NCBI RefSeq assembly: GCF_021654795.1
Contig: NZ_AP025344.1
Coordinates: forward strand, 3,534,501 to 3,598,500
Reading direction: 5' to 3'
Origin: Paenibacillus dendritiformis
GTDB taxonomy: Bacteria; Bacillota; Bacilli; Paenibacillales; Paenibacillaceae
Length of the DNA: 64,000 nt
The notes below the pieces were generated by a model. The model saw nothing but the letters and a program-made list of their open reading frames with translations. It did not search any database and had not been told where the DNA came from. Below are positions 54,118 through 63,800 of the stretch, one piece after another. Made by a program: the position numbers and the translations under genes. Position 1 is the first letter of the stretch; each line of letters opens with the position of its first letter.

Positions 54118-55075
54118 TGCGCTCCCCCTCCGTTATCTCCAAAAATAGCTGTTCCAGGGTCGGCATGATGCGTTGGATTCCTTCGACTTCGATACCCGCA
54201 TCCAGCAAGCTTCGGTTCAGCCCCGCAATCCGATCCGGAGCCGTCTCCGTCAATATCGCGTCCTCCGGCAGCCCGACAAGCGCCGCGGCGTCGATAACGC
54301 CCTCTTCCCGGCTGTAGAACCGGACCGCTCCGCTGCGCTCCAGAATCTCCCTCGCCTTGGCGGCCGGCTGCGCCTGCCAGATGACGAATTGATTTCTTCC
54401 GGTCAGCAGCCGCTCGACATCATCGACAGCCAGCACTCTCCCGCGGCTAATTATCGCGACGCGATCGCACATCAACTGAATCTCGCTCAGCAAATGGCTG
54501 GAGACGAACACCGCCATGCCGCTGTCGGCCAACTCGCGAATAAAGGCGCGAAGCTCCTTGATGCCGAGCGGATCCAGCCCGTTCGTCGGCTCATCCAGAA
54601 TAAGCAGCTTCGGCCGCCCGAGCAGCGCCTGCGCGATGCCGAGACGCTGCCGCATGCCGAGAGAATAAGTCTTGACCCGGTCATGGATCCGGTTCGACAG
54701 GCCGACGATGTCGACGACCTCCTGAATTCGTTCGGGTCCCAGCTCCGGCATCATGCGGGCGAAATGTTCTAAATTTTCCCACCCGGTCAAAAAGTTATAC
54801 ATCTCCGGGTTCTCGACAATCGAGCCAACATAGCGCAAGGCCCGCTCCGGCTCGCGATTCACATCGAATCCGCACACTTGAATGCGCCCGGTTGTCGGCT
54901 TAATGAGATCGACCAGCATGCGGATAGTCGTCGTCTTGCCCGACCCGTTCGGGCCGAGAAAGCCGAAGATTTCCCCTGCCCGCACGTCGAAAGTGACATC
55001 GTTAATGATGGACTTGCGGCCGATTCGCTTGACGACTTGCTGCACCGACAGTACGATGGATGAATCCATGCTCAT
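54110..55075 (-). CDS. ABC transporter ATP-binding protein (ABC-2 partner)
   Basis: 321 residues. Walker A GPNGSGKTT, Q-loop NPEMYNFLTG, signature YSLGMRQRLGIAQALLG, Walker B LLILDEPTNGLDPLG and switch His in SSHLLSEIQL. The signature is the SLGMRQR variant of the BcrA/drug-resistance type group. A C-terminal extension of about 90 residues (VIWQAQPAAKAREIL) is typical. It lies 24 bp after the SGNH hydrolase gene and overlaps the permease gene. The ATG follows GAGGAGGAAGC. Confidence 0.92.
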   Translation of the reverse strand: MSMDSSIVLSVQQVVKRIGRKSIINDVTFDVRAGEIFGFLGPNGSGKTTTIRMLVDLIKPTTGRIQVCGFDVNREPERALRYVGSIVENPEMYNFLTGWENLEHFARMMPELGPERIQEVVDIVGLSNRIHDRVKTYSLGMRQRLGIAQALLGRPKLLILDEPTNGLDPLGIKELRAFIRELADSGMAVFVSSHLLSEIQLMCDRVAIISRGRVLAVDDVERLLTGRNQFVIWQAQPAAKAREILERSGAVRFYSREEGVIDAAALVGLPEDAILTETAPDRIAGLNRSLLDAGIEVEGIQRIMPTLEQLFLEITEGERIE

Positions 55076-55099
55076 AAGCTTCCTCCTCTCACGCGCTCC

Positions 55100-55915
55100 T
55101 TACCGGATGCTCTGGACGATGCGCTCCGCGATCGCCTGGTAGCCTTCCCCGTTCGGGTGAAAATGATCCGAAGACAAATAACTTCCGATATTTTGCTGGA
55201 ACAAGTCAAACGTCGGGACGAGCAGCATATTCCCGTCCTGATTGATGATGCGGAACGCCTCATCGTTCCATTTCTGAACGACCGTATTTCCGATCTGCTT
55301 CATTTCCTTCAGATCCGCGAACGGATTGTAGAGCCCGACATAGACGATCAGCGCATCCTGATTCCAACGGCGGATGCCTTCCAAAACGCGCTTCAGATCG
55401 GCCGTCCCCTTCTCGGTCTTCGCCAGCAGCGCGCGCTCATCCAAAGCGGATGGACTCATTTGCTCGCTCTGCGCGCTCTGGAACAAATCATTGCCTCCAA
55501 TCGTCAGCAGAATAACATTCGCCTTCTTCAGCACATAGCCGATGCTCTCCTGCTCAACGCGTTCGGCTAGCTGCTCCGCCCTCAAGCCGTTGATCCCCAT
55601 ATTATTAAGCAGCGTGACCGGCTTATCGGTATCTTCCTTCAGCAATGACACCGTCCGGCGCACATAGCCCTCGCCTGTGCCGTCACCGGTTCCTCTCGTC
55701 AGCGAATCGCCGAGCGACGCAATCAATAGCTCCTTCGAACGGCTCGTCTCCTCCACCGGAGGCAGCTTCATCTCCGGCTTATCCGTGAACGGAACGGACG
55801 CCGGCCGCAAAATATCCGCTACCCCGAAGCCAAAACCGATGACGAGCAGAACCGTAGACAAACATCCGAATATAACAATCCAGCTCCATAATTGCGAGAT
55901 CGGTCTGCGATGCAT
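55100..55915 (-). CDS. SGNH/GDSL hydrolase, membrane-anchored
   Basis: 271 residues: a signal-anchor segment (about 10-33) then a GDSL esterase domain with catalytic Ser in ASLGDSLTRG, Gly in NMGINGLR, Asn in TIGGNDLF and Asp-His in DHFHPNGEGY. The active site should face outside. Such enzymes deacetylate or deacylate cell-wall or lipid substrates. It is first in an operon with an ABC-2 transporter, so the transporter may export something that the hydrolase trims, which is inference. ATG 55915 follows GAGGGAGG; another ATG at 55921 lies inside that site. Confidence 0.88.
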   Translation of the reverse strand: MHRRPISQLWSWIVIFGCLSTVLLVIGFGFGVADILRPASVPFTDKPEMKLPPVEETSRSKELLIASLGDSLTRGTGDGTGEGYVRRTVSLLKEDTDKPVTLLNNMGINGLRAEQLAERVEQESIGYVLKKANVILLTIGGNDLFQSAQSEQMSPSALDERALLAKTEKGTADLKRVLEGIRRWNQDALIVYVGLYNPFADLKEMKQIGNTVVQKWNDEAFRIINQDGNMLLVPTFDLFQQNIGSYLSSDHFHPNGEGYQAIAERIVQSIR

Positions 55916-56179
55916 AGCCATCCTCCCTCAACATCATTGCCCGAGCAACCGGAACATCCTCTGCAAATGGCCGACTCGTTACGTATACTGCCATGCGACT
56001 GACAATACATACTTATTTTATTAGAATACCTGTTCGCGTACCGTTTTGCAAACGAGCCCCCCCGCTCCGCAATAAAAAAACCCTCTGGGACAAGCGGGCT
56101 CGTTCATTGACTCCCAAGCCGCAGCAAGTGAGCGGCCGGCATTCTCATTCTCCCAGCCTTTGACTGCTCTTTTCATCAT

Positions 56180-56501
56180 TCTCCCTTTCCGTCAGGTTCA
56201 TTTCGCAGTCAAACTGGTCCATTCTCTTTTGCAACCTCTCCCGTCTCGTCAGGAGAGGTTGTCTTCCATTTGCGCGCTCAGGCCACTTTGTTCTCCTTGA
56301 TGCGCTGTCCCTTCAGTCGGGCCACTTTGTTCTCCTTGATGCGCTCTCCCTTCTAATCAGGCCGTTCTACCTCTTTGATCCGCGGACCCGCGCTGCCTTC
56401 GCGTCACGCTACTCGGCCCGCTATTGGCCTTATCCCTTTTGTTCAGGCACGCCCCGATATGCCGCCTGCATGTCCTTTGCGTACTCTCCCTTTTAATCAG
56501 G
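56180..56501. repeat. Set of six related 16-17 bp motifs
   Basis: Copies of the pattern TCTCCCTTYYRRTCAGG at 56180-56196, 56237-56253, 56306-56321, 56345-56361, 56431-56447 and 56485-56501. TCCC and TCAGG (or TCGGG) are conserved; the middle varies. The spacing is irregular (39-86 bp), so this is not a CRISPR array. Confidence 0.6.
56281..56358. repeat. 39-bp tandem repeat
   Basis: Two copies (56281-56319, 56320-56358) that differ at a few positions, beginning GGCCACTTTGTTCTCCTTGA. A degenerate third copy starts at 56360. On the minus strand the unit is 13 codons and reads RIKENKVARLKGQ-like peptides, but stop codons interrupt it. Confidence 0.75.
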
Positions 56502-56778
56502 CAGCGCATGGTAGTCGTCTCCATCTCCATGGTTGGGATGCTTCAGTGTCTTAATGAAGAATTATGAACCCTTCCACTCTGCACCACTACTTTTTCTCGA
56601 CTGGCGTAATCATAGACAGCAATATTGATCATGGGAATAAAATACCGTGTGATAGCCGGCATTCTGAGCGATAGGGAGAGTATGTATAAGGGGGTAAGAC
56701 AGACGCAATCACCTGCCTCCTGAATGGAGGGGAGAGTGCTTGTAAGCGGCTCATAGCTCCCCTTCTCCGATGTCGCAC

Positions 56779-56850
56779 CAAAAAAGCTCCACTCGCGGAA
56801 CCTCCCCGATCCGCAGTGCGCGGTTCAGGTCGATCCCGAACGAATGGAGC
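56779..56850 (-). terminator. Terminator of the heterodimeric exporter operon
   Basis: GCTCCA and TGGAGC arms (56786-56791 with 56845-56850) close a large, GC-rich internal hairpin; six T residues follow on the minus strand. Confidence 0.6.
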
Positions 56851-56864
56851 CATCTTCATTCCGC

Positions 56865-58727
56865 TTACATATATTTGTATTGGGCGGCGACAAGGCCATA
56901 GTAAGTTCCTTGCTTCGCCATCAGCTCTTGATGCGTGCCCTGCTCTTGAATCACCCCATGATCCAAGACGATGATGTTATCGCAGTGGCGAATGGTTGAC
57001 AGCCTGTGGGCAATGATGAATGAAGTCCGGCCCTGCAGCAGCGTTTTCAGCGCCTCCTGAATTTTCAGCTCGGTCTCGGTGTCAATGCTCGCCGTCGCCT
57101 CGTCCAGAATGAGAATGCGCGGATTCGCCAGCAGCGCCCGGGCGAACGAAAGCAATTGCCGCTGTCCCATGGAGAGCAGATTGCCCCGCTCCTGCACCTC
57201 GGTATCATACCCGTCCTTCAGGTGGACGATGAAGTCATGCGCGAATACCGCCTTGGCGGCTGCCTCGACTTCCGCATCTGTCGCATCGAGCCGCCCGAAG
57301 CGGATGTTGTCGCGAATCGTCCCCGAGAAGATAAATGTATCCTGCAGCACGATGCCAATCTGGGAGCGGAGACTTTCCAGCGTCACATCCCGAATATCGA
57401 TGCCGTCAACGAGCACGCGGCCTTCCGTCGGATCGTAGAACCGGCTGAGCAGGCTGATGATGGTGCTTTTCCCGGATCCGGTATGGCCGACGAGGGCAAT
57501 CGATTCCCCTGCCTGGGCGGACAGGGAGATGTTGCGCAGCGCCGGGCGGCCTTTCTCGTATTCGAACACGATGTTTTCGAAGCTCACGTCGCCGCGCACT
57601 TCCGGCATCGTGCGCGCAAGCTCCTTCTCCGCGATGGTCGGGCGCTCATCCATGAATTCGAAGATGCGCTCCGACGAAGCCATTGCAATCAGCATTTGCG
57701 AATACATCTGGCCTAGCCGGTTGATCGGTTCCCAGAAGTTCCCGATATACTGCGCAAAGGCGAACAAAACGCCGACCGTAATCGCCTCGGTCTGCACGAG
57801 ATGCGAACCGAGCATGAAGAGGATAAACGCCCCGGCAGCGCTCGTAATCTCGATGACCGGGCCGAACGTCTGGTTCATGGCGGACGCCCGATCCCATGAT
57901 TTTTTGTTGACTTGGTTCATGTGCTCGAAATATTCCATGTTTGCTTGCTCTTGCGCATAAGCCTGCGTTACCCGGATCCCTTGAATCGCTTCGTTCAAAT
58001 GAGAGTTGATGCGCGACTGCTTGATGCGCACATCCTGCCAGGCAAAACGGATCTTTTTGCGCAGCTTGGTCGAGATCAGGAACATAATCGGCACGGTAAT
58101 CATGACCGCTACCGCCAACTGCACGTTCAGGAACAGCAAAATGATAATGATCCCGAGCAGCTGCAGGCAGTCAACGAGCGTATTGACAGCGCCGTTCGTG
58201 AACAGATCCTGCAGCGAGTTGACATCGTTGGTAATCCGCACAAGCACGGAACCCGCCGGACGCTTGTCATAGAAATGAAAAGACAGCTTCTGAATGTGCT
58301 TGAACAGGTCCGCCCGGAGATCGTAAATGATCCGCTGACCGATCACGTTCATGAACTTGATGCGGAACGCGTTGGCCGCCCACTGCACAAGGTACAGGCC
58401 AAATACCGTTCCGGCGATAATATAGAGCAGCCGTGTCGACGGATCCCCGACCGCCGGCTGTATCGCATGGTCAATCGCATAGCTGATAAGGAACGGGATT
58501 GCCAGCTTCGTAATGGTGCCCAATACCATCATGACGATAAGGACAGGGAGCAGCTGCTTGCGGTAGGGCTTCATATAGACGAGCAAGCGGCGCATCTGGG
58601 CCCAGTTGAACGGTTTTTCAATGATCTCGTCATCCTGGTAGACGAACCGGGAGCGTGTCTGTGACGGATCCGGCGAATTGTCCCGCCCCTTCCGGCCGGC
58701 GGCAGCCGCATCATTCATCGCGCTCAT
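56865..58727 (-). CDS. yheH: Heterodimeric ABC exporter subunit, BmrD/YheH-like
   Basis: 620 residues: a cytosolic N-terminus, six membrane helices, and an ATPase with Walker A GHTGSGKST, Walker B LILDEATASID with the catalytic Glu present, and a non-consensus signature LLSMGQ in place of LSGGQ. That combination is complementary to its partner, so the pair should form one hydrolytic and one degenerate site, as in BmrCD. Drug or lipid export is likely. It overlaps the partner gene by 4 bp (ATGA). Confidence 0.9.
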   Translation of the reverse strand: MSAMNDAAAAGRKGRDNSPDPSQTRSRFVYQDDEIIEKPFNWAQMRRLLVYMKPYRKQLLPVLIVMMVLGTITKLAIPFLISYAIDHAIQPAVGDPSTRLLYIIAGTVFGLYLVQWAANAFRIKFMNVIGQRIIYDLRADLFKHIQKLSFHFYDKRPAGSVLVRITNDVNSLQDLFTNGAVNTLVDCLQLLGIIIILLFLNVQLAVAVMITVPIMFLISTKLRKKIRFAWQDVRIKQSRINSHLNEAIQGIRVTQAYAQEQANMEYFEHMNQVNKKSWDRASAMNQTFGPVIEITSAAGAFILFMLGSHLVQTEAITVGVLFAFAQYIGNFWEPINRLGQMYSQMLIAMASSERIFEFMDERPTIAEKELARTMPEVRGDVSFENIVFEYEKGRPALRNISLSAQAGESIALVGHTGSGKSTIISLLSRFYDPTEGRVLVDGIDIRDVTLESLRSQIGIVLQDTFIFSGTIRDNIRFGRLDATDAEVEAAAKAVFAHDFIVHLKDGYDTEVQERGNLLSMGQRQLLSFARALLANPRILILDEATASIDTETELKIQEALKTLLQGRTSFIIAHRLSTIRHCDNIIVLDHGVIQEQGTHQELMAKQGTYYGLVAAQYKYM

Positions 58728-60496
58728 GCTCTCACCTGCTCTCTCATGCCTGCCGCAGCGCCCTGCAGCTGGTCTGCATATTGAATCCGGTAAATATCCT
58801 GATATGTGCCCGGCACCTGAATCAATTCATCATGCGTGCCTCGTTGAATTATCTCGCCCTTGTCCAGGACAATAATCTCATCCGCATGACGCAGAGACGA
58901 AATGCGGTGCGCAATGATGAAGACCGTACGCCCTTTCATTACTTCCTGGAAGCCGGCCTGAATCTCATGCTCGGTCTCCATATCTACGGCGCTGGTCGCA
59001 TCATCGAGAATAAGAATCTTCGGATCCTTCAGCAATGCGCGAGCGAGCGCGATGCGCTGCTTCTGACCTCCGGAGAGCCCGAGTCCGCGCTCTCCGACAA
59101 TGGTATCGTAGCCAAGCGGAAGCTCCGTGATGAAGTCATGCGCCTTGGACAGCTTGGCTACCCGAATGACATCTTCCATCGTTACGTCATCACGCCCATA
59201 AGCAATATTATTATAAATGGAAGAAGAGAACAGGAACGTCTCCTGGAAGACGGTCGCCATCTGGCTCCGCAGACTCTGGATATCCAGGTTGCGGATGTCC
59301 TGTCCATCCAACATAATGCTGCCCTGCTTCACGTCATACGCCCGCATCAGCAGTTGGATAATCGTCGTCTTCCCGGAGCCGGTTCCGCCAAGCAGGCCGA
59401 TGACCTTGCCGGGCTCCGCATCGATTGTCACCTTGCGGATGGCGTCGACATCGCCTTCATAGCGGAAGGTTACGTCGTTGAACTGGACGTGGCCTCTGAC
59501 TTGGCTGTCATCGAGCACAATCGCATCCTTCCGGTTCTGAACGTCGATCGGCGTGTCCAGCAGCTCCAGCACCCGTTCTCCGGACGCCTTCGACTGCGTA
59601 TAGTTGTTGATGTGGAAGCCAACGCCCCACATTGGCCCGATAATGTACCAGATCATGCTGAAGAAGGATACCAGTTCGCCCAGAGACATTGAGCCGTTTA
59701 TGACCTTCGTTCCCCCAACCGCGATGAGGAGGACGATACAGAAGCAGGCCAGCATTTCCATTAACGGAAAATAGCGCCCCCACAAGGTCGATGCATAGAT
59801 TTGGTTGGCCTTGTACGCTTCGTTCCGATCGGAGAACTTGTCGACTTCATGGCTCTCCCGGGCGAATGATTTGACGGTGCGCACGCCGGTAATGTTCTCC
59901 TGAACCGCCGTCGTCAATTGGCTGAACGCAATTCGCATTTCCCGAAATGCCGGATGAATCTTCGATTCGAAGCGGAAGGCGACAAAAACGAGCAGCGGAA
60001 TGGAGACAAGGGTAGTTAGCGTTAACCCCCAATCGATCGAGAACATCATCGCGGCGCCGAATACGACCATGAGCACCATGTTCAGGATCTGGGCGAACCC
60101 GAACCCGATGAAGTTGCGAATCGCTTCCAAATCAGCCGTCAAGCGAGACATCAGGTCGCCTGTTCTTGCTTTGTCATAATACCGGAATGATAAAAATTGC
60201 AGCTTGCGGTAGCAGGCGCCCCTCATTTCATAGGCCACATGATTTCCCAGGCGTCCGCCAAAAAATCCGTGCAAAAATTGCAAAGTGCCTTTGATACTGA
60301 CAACGACAACGACCGTTATTGCCAGCCAAGGCACCGATTCGAACCGCTTTTTTGCTATCACGTCGTCGATAAGGATGCGCAGCAGATTGGGATAAACCAA
60401 TCCGAGCGCCGTCGCAACAATCAAGCAAAACACCGATGCGAACAGCAGGCCTCGTTTGGGCCAGTAGAACGAGCCGAGCTGTTTGAAGACGTTCAT
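58724..60496 (-). CDS. yheI: Heterodimeric ABC exporter subunit, BmrC/YheI-like
   Basis: 590 residues: six membrane helices (about 15-310) and an ATPase with Walker A GGTGSGKTT, consensus signature LGLSGGQKQR and Walker B LILDDATSAVD, in which Asp replaces the catalytic Glu. It therefore carries the degenerate site of the dimer, as BmrC does. ATG 60496 follows GGGGAGGAG by 7 nt; the frame opens at 60640 without a site. The 350-bp leader holds two hairpins. In B. subtilis the bmrCD operon is controlled by a leader peptide and attenuation; no clear leader ORF is visible here. Confidence 0.92.
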   Translation of the reverse strand: MNVFKQLGSFYWPKRGLLFASVFCLIVATALGLVYPNLLRILIDDVIAKKRFESVPWLAITVVVVVSIKGTLQFLHGFFGGRLGNHVAYEMRGACYRKLQFLSFRYYDKARTGDLMSRLTADLEAIRNFIGFGFAQILNMVLMVVFGAAMMFSIDWGLTLTTLVSIPLLVFVAFRFESKIHPAFREMRIAFSQLTTAVQENITGVRTVKSFARESHEVDKFSDRNEAYKANQIYASTLWGRYFPLMEMLACFCIVLLIAVGGTKVINGSMSLGELVSFFSMIWYIIGPMWGVGFHINNYTQSKASGERVLELLDTPIDVQNRKDAIVLDDSQVRGHVQFNDVTFRYEGDVDAIRKVTIDAEPGKVIGLLGGTGSGKTTIIQLLMRAYDVKQGSIMLDGQDIRNLDIQSLRSQMATVFQETFLFSSSIYNNIAYGRDDVTMEDVIRVAKLSKAHDFITELPLGYDTIVGERGLGLSGGQKQRIALARALLKDPKILILDDATSAVDMETEHEIQAGFQEVMKGRTVFIIAHRISSLRHADEIIVLDKGEIIQRGTHDELIQVPGTYQDIYRIQYADQLQGAAAGMREQVRA

Positions 60497-60708
60497 CGGA
60501 CTTCTCCTCCCCATAACTGTCTTTCGTCGTGGCTGCTCAAATGATCTGTCCCCGCCGATGCGGCACACCGGAACGAACCGGAAGGCACATATTTTGAACG
60601 CGCACTCATTAGATGTATTGCAGTTTATCATCGGCCCCATTCAACGGCAAAACGGCAATTCGCTCATAATTCCGGGTATGACTTCCTATTTCGAGAATTC
60701 AGAGAACG

Positions 60709-60739
60709 AATCCGATGATCTCTTTTAAATCATCGGATT
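60709..60739. promoter_or_regulatory. Hairpin 1 in the leader
   Basis: AATCCGATGAT (60709-60719) pairs perfectly with ATCATCGGATT (60729-60739) with a 9-nt loop. It could be an attenuator or end the dynA transcript. Confidence 0.5.
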
Positions 60740-60767
60740 TCCTTCGATCCTAGCCGCAATAGACGCA

Positions 60768-60803
60768 ATAACGCTTACCCCGTTCATACGTGGTAAGCGT
60801 TAT
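60768..60803. promoter_or_regulatory. Hairpin 2 in the leader
   Basis: ATAACGCTTACC (60768-60779) pairs perfectly with GGTAAGCGTTAT (60792-60803), loop 12 nt. It is 46 bp from the dynA stop codon and is the likelier terminator for that gene. Confidence 0.5.
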
Positions 60804-60848
60804 CTTCGAATTGATGCCTTTTTGATATAGAAACCCGTTCAACTCATC

Positions 60849-63800
60849 TCAGCTCAACGTGCTCCGCACCGCTTCGATCGCTTCGCGCAGCGGCTCCGCG
60901 TCATAATCTGTCCGCGATGCCTCGTCCAGACGCTCGGCATGGGTGCGAAGCGCAGCCTCCCATTGCCCGCGCAGCTGCCGGACGGTCTGGTCCATCTGCT
61001 GCAGCGCATGCTCCGCGAAGGCGTCGCGATGGTCGCGTACCGTCCTTTGAATCGCTTGCGATGCTTTTTCTTCAAGCGCCCGCCGCAGCTCCTCGCGTCC
61101 GCCTCCTTCGAAGAACGCTTTGGCGCTGCGGAAATAAGAGCGCAGCCAACGGACCGATGCATCCGCCGGCTCGGCTGGCTCCTGTACCTCCGGAGTCGGC
61201 CATGATTCCAGCGGTTCCGCCGCCAAGGCGAAGCCTGGAAGATGCTGCTCGCAATACTCGGTGAGACGCGCGCGCTGATTCTGTATGATTCGCTTCGCCG
61301 CCTGCTCCAAGCGGAGGGATGTCGCATACAGCTCGTTGGACAGCTCCTTACGGAACAGGCGCAGCCATTCGCGATAGCACCGTTCCAGCGCCGCATCGCC
61401 GCCGCGGGCGTCCTGCCGCAGGGAGGCCGGATTGAACGCGTACGCGAAGCTGTCGTTGAACCGGTATAGCATCCGCTGCCGAACGTGGTACAACAGCTCG
61501 TCGGCTTCCTGCTCCAGCCGGGCGCGCTCGTCGGCATGCAGCCATTCGCGGACGCGCGCCTCGCATTCGGCGGCAGCCAGCCGGATATGCTCCGCCTGGC
61601 GCGCCCGCTCCGATGCGTCCGCATGCGCGGCGTCCCACATCGCCTGCAGCTGCGACAACACTCTGCGCAGCTCCTGGCGGGATACTTCCGCGCTCAGGCC
61701 GGCCAGATCATCCGAGGCGAAGCGGAGGAACTGCTCTTCGAAAGCGGCAAGGCCGGAAGCCTGCCATTCTTCCGGATTGCCCGAGAGCCGAGCTTCCAGT
61801 CCCCGCAGGCTCGAGACCGGGAACAAGCGCGGACGGCGGATGCCGAATTCCGTCAGCCGATCCGAGACGTAGCTTACCACTCCATCCAACTCCTCCTCGG
61901 ATGCAGCCAGATCCGAAGCATTGACGAGGAAGAACATTTTATCCAGCTCGAAAGCGTCTTTCACCCGGCCGAGTTGGGTCAGGAACTGGCGATCCGCTTG
62001 GGAAAAGGCATGGTTGTAATAGGTCACGAACAGGATGATATCCGCATTTTTCATATAATTGAAGGACACGCCGGTATGACGGGCATTGATGGAGTCAGCG
62101 CCCGGCGTATCGACGAGCACGAACCCTTCCCGGGTAAGCGGGCTGTCCAGATACAGATCGATCCGCTCGACGAAAGCGGATTTCCATTCATCCTTGACAT
62201 AGGCGCGGTATTCCTCCCAGCCGACATCAAGCGCCGCTCCGAGATGCGGGCGCGCGTCGTCATATCCGCGCTTGACCGCCTGAATGAAGCTGTAATGCGG
62301 ACGCCCGGTCGGATGCAGCGTCTCCGGCGAATGCCGTTCCAGCGCCTTGAGCGCCTCATCCATTTCCATGGCGGCAGCCTCGCGCTCCCCCATGCTCTCC
62401 AGTGCGAAGCGGACATCATCGAGCAGCTTCGCCGCGCTCTTCATCGTAATGCGCGCCGTGCCATGCGGATGCTCTCCGGCCGGCGCCGCGATTGTATTGA
62501 TCGCAGCCGTCGTCGGATTCGGCGACACCGGAAGCGCGTCCTGGCCCATCAGGGCGTTGGCGAACGACGATTTCCCGGCGCTGAACGCCCCGAACAAGGC
62601 GACCGTGAACCGGTTCGCCTCAAGCCGGGCGGCCTTGTCGCGCAGCCCTTGCGCGAGCGGGCGCAACGCCGGCAGCGGCTCCAGCGCCTGCGCGGCCCGG
62701 GTCAGCCGATGCGCCGCATCGCGCAGCAGCCGGCGCGCCCCGGCGGCTTGCACAGCCGCGCCCGCTGGCGCTTCCGCTGCGGCCGGCTTCGGCCTGCGCA
62801 GCGCGGGCGGCGCCGCCTCCGCCGCCGCGGAGGACTCCGCCGGCGGACGGCGCGTCTGCAGCCGCTCCACCGGCGGCAGCAAGCGCTGCGGGTCGTCCGC
62901 TTCAATGGAACGGACAGACTCCCACGAGGCGAGCAGCGCGGCGCGCTCTTCCGCGAGCGCCTGCTCCTGCCCGGCCAGCCGCATATCTTCCGCCAGCTCG
63001 GCGCTCAACTCGCCGGCCTGCACCCGCTCCGCCTCCGCTTCCCGCTCCAGCCGGGCCCGCTGCGCAGCGAGGTACGGCTCCGCCTGAGCCAGGACGGCGC
63101 GGCGTATCAGCGAGCGCGCATCGTCGGCGAGCGCGCGGCAATAATTGAGCGTATACTCCGACGGGGCCCCTGCCCCGGGCTGAACCGCTTGCGCCAGCCA
63201 CGGGCCATCCAGCGCCGGCAGCGCCGCTTCCATCTCCGCGGCCGCCTTCCCCTCGTCCAAGCCGGCGGCGCGAGCCGCATCCCGGATCATGCGCAGCACA
63301 TGGACCTCCACATTGGCGCGGATTCCTTCCCGCCAAGCGTCCGCGAAGGCGGCGAGGCGCCGCTCGCGCTCCTGCTCGGTCTTCGCGGCGGAGAAGAACA
63401 GCCCGACACGGAAGCCGGGCATGCGCGCCTCCAAATACGATTGAGCCAGGTCGCGTGTCGCCGCCGGCGTAATGTTCGCATCGCGCAGCAGCTTCTGCAG
63501 CGCCTCCTGGAAGGCCGAAGACACGGATTGCGCTTCGGCCTCTGCGGCGCGCACGGCTGCCTGCCGCGCCTCCCAGCGCTCCTTCAGCGCCTGTGCCGCT
63601 TCCGTGCCGCCCAGCGCTTCCATCCATGCCTGCCGCGCCTGCTCGATCGGCCTGATACGCATCGCGATATGCGAGACGGCCAGTTCCCTCGCGGCCCGCT
63701 CCACGCCGAACCGGATCAACTCCTCCTTGTCTTCAACGATGCGGAGCATGTATCGCTCCAATGCCGTCCATTCATTAAGCGGGTGATCCGGCTCCTTCAA

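Larger units (their letters stand above)
55916..56864. other. Long gene-free region with repeated motifs
   Basis: No convincing gene in 949 bp. It holds an AT-rich part near 56010-56040, the 39-bp tandem repeat and the 17-bp motif set described separately, and the terminator of the downstream exporter operon at 56779-56850. Open frames here lack ribosome binding sites. Confidence 0.6.
60497..60848. other. Leader region of the exporter operon, with two hairpins
   Basis: No gene. Two perfect inverted repeats lie in it: 60709-60739 and 60768-60803. It ends at the dynamin gene stop. Some terminator function for dynA is likely, though neither hairpin is followed by a strong T tract. Confidence 0.5.

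Noticed and set aside
56180-56501. CRISPR array
   Set aside because: The motif spacing is irregular (39-86 bp), the motifs are only 17 bp and divergent, and no cas genes lie nearby.
56629-56859. A 76-codon minus-strand frame after the exporter operon
   Set aside because: It runs through the operon's terminator and has no start signals.
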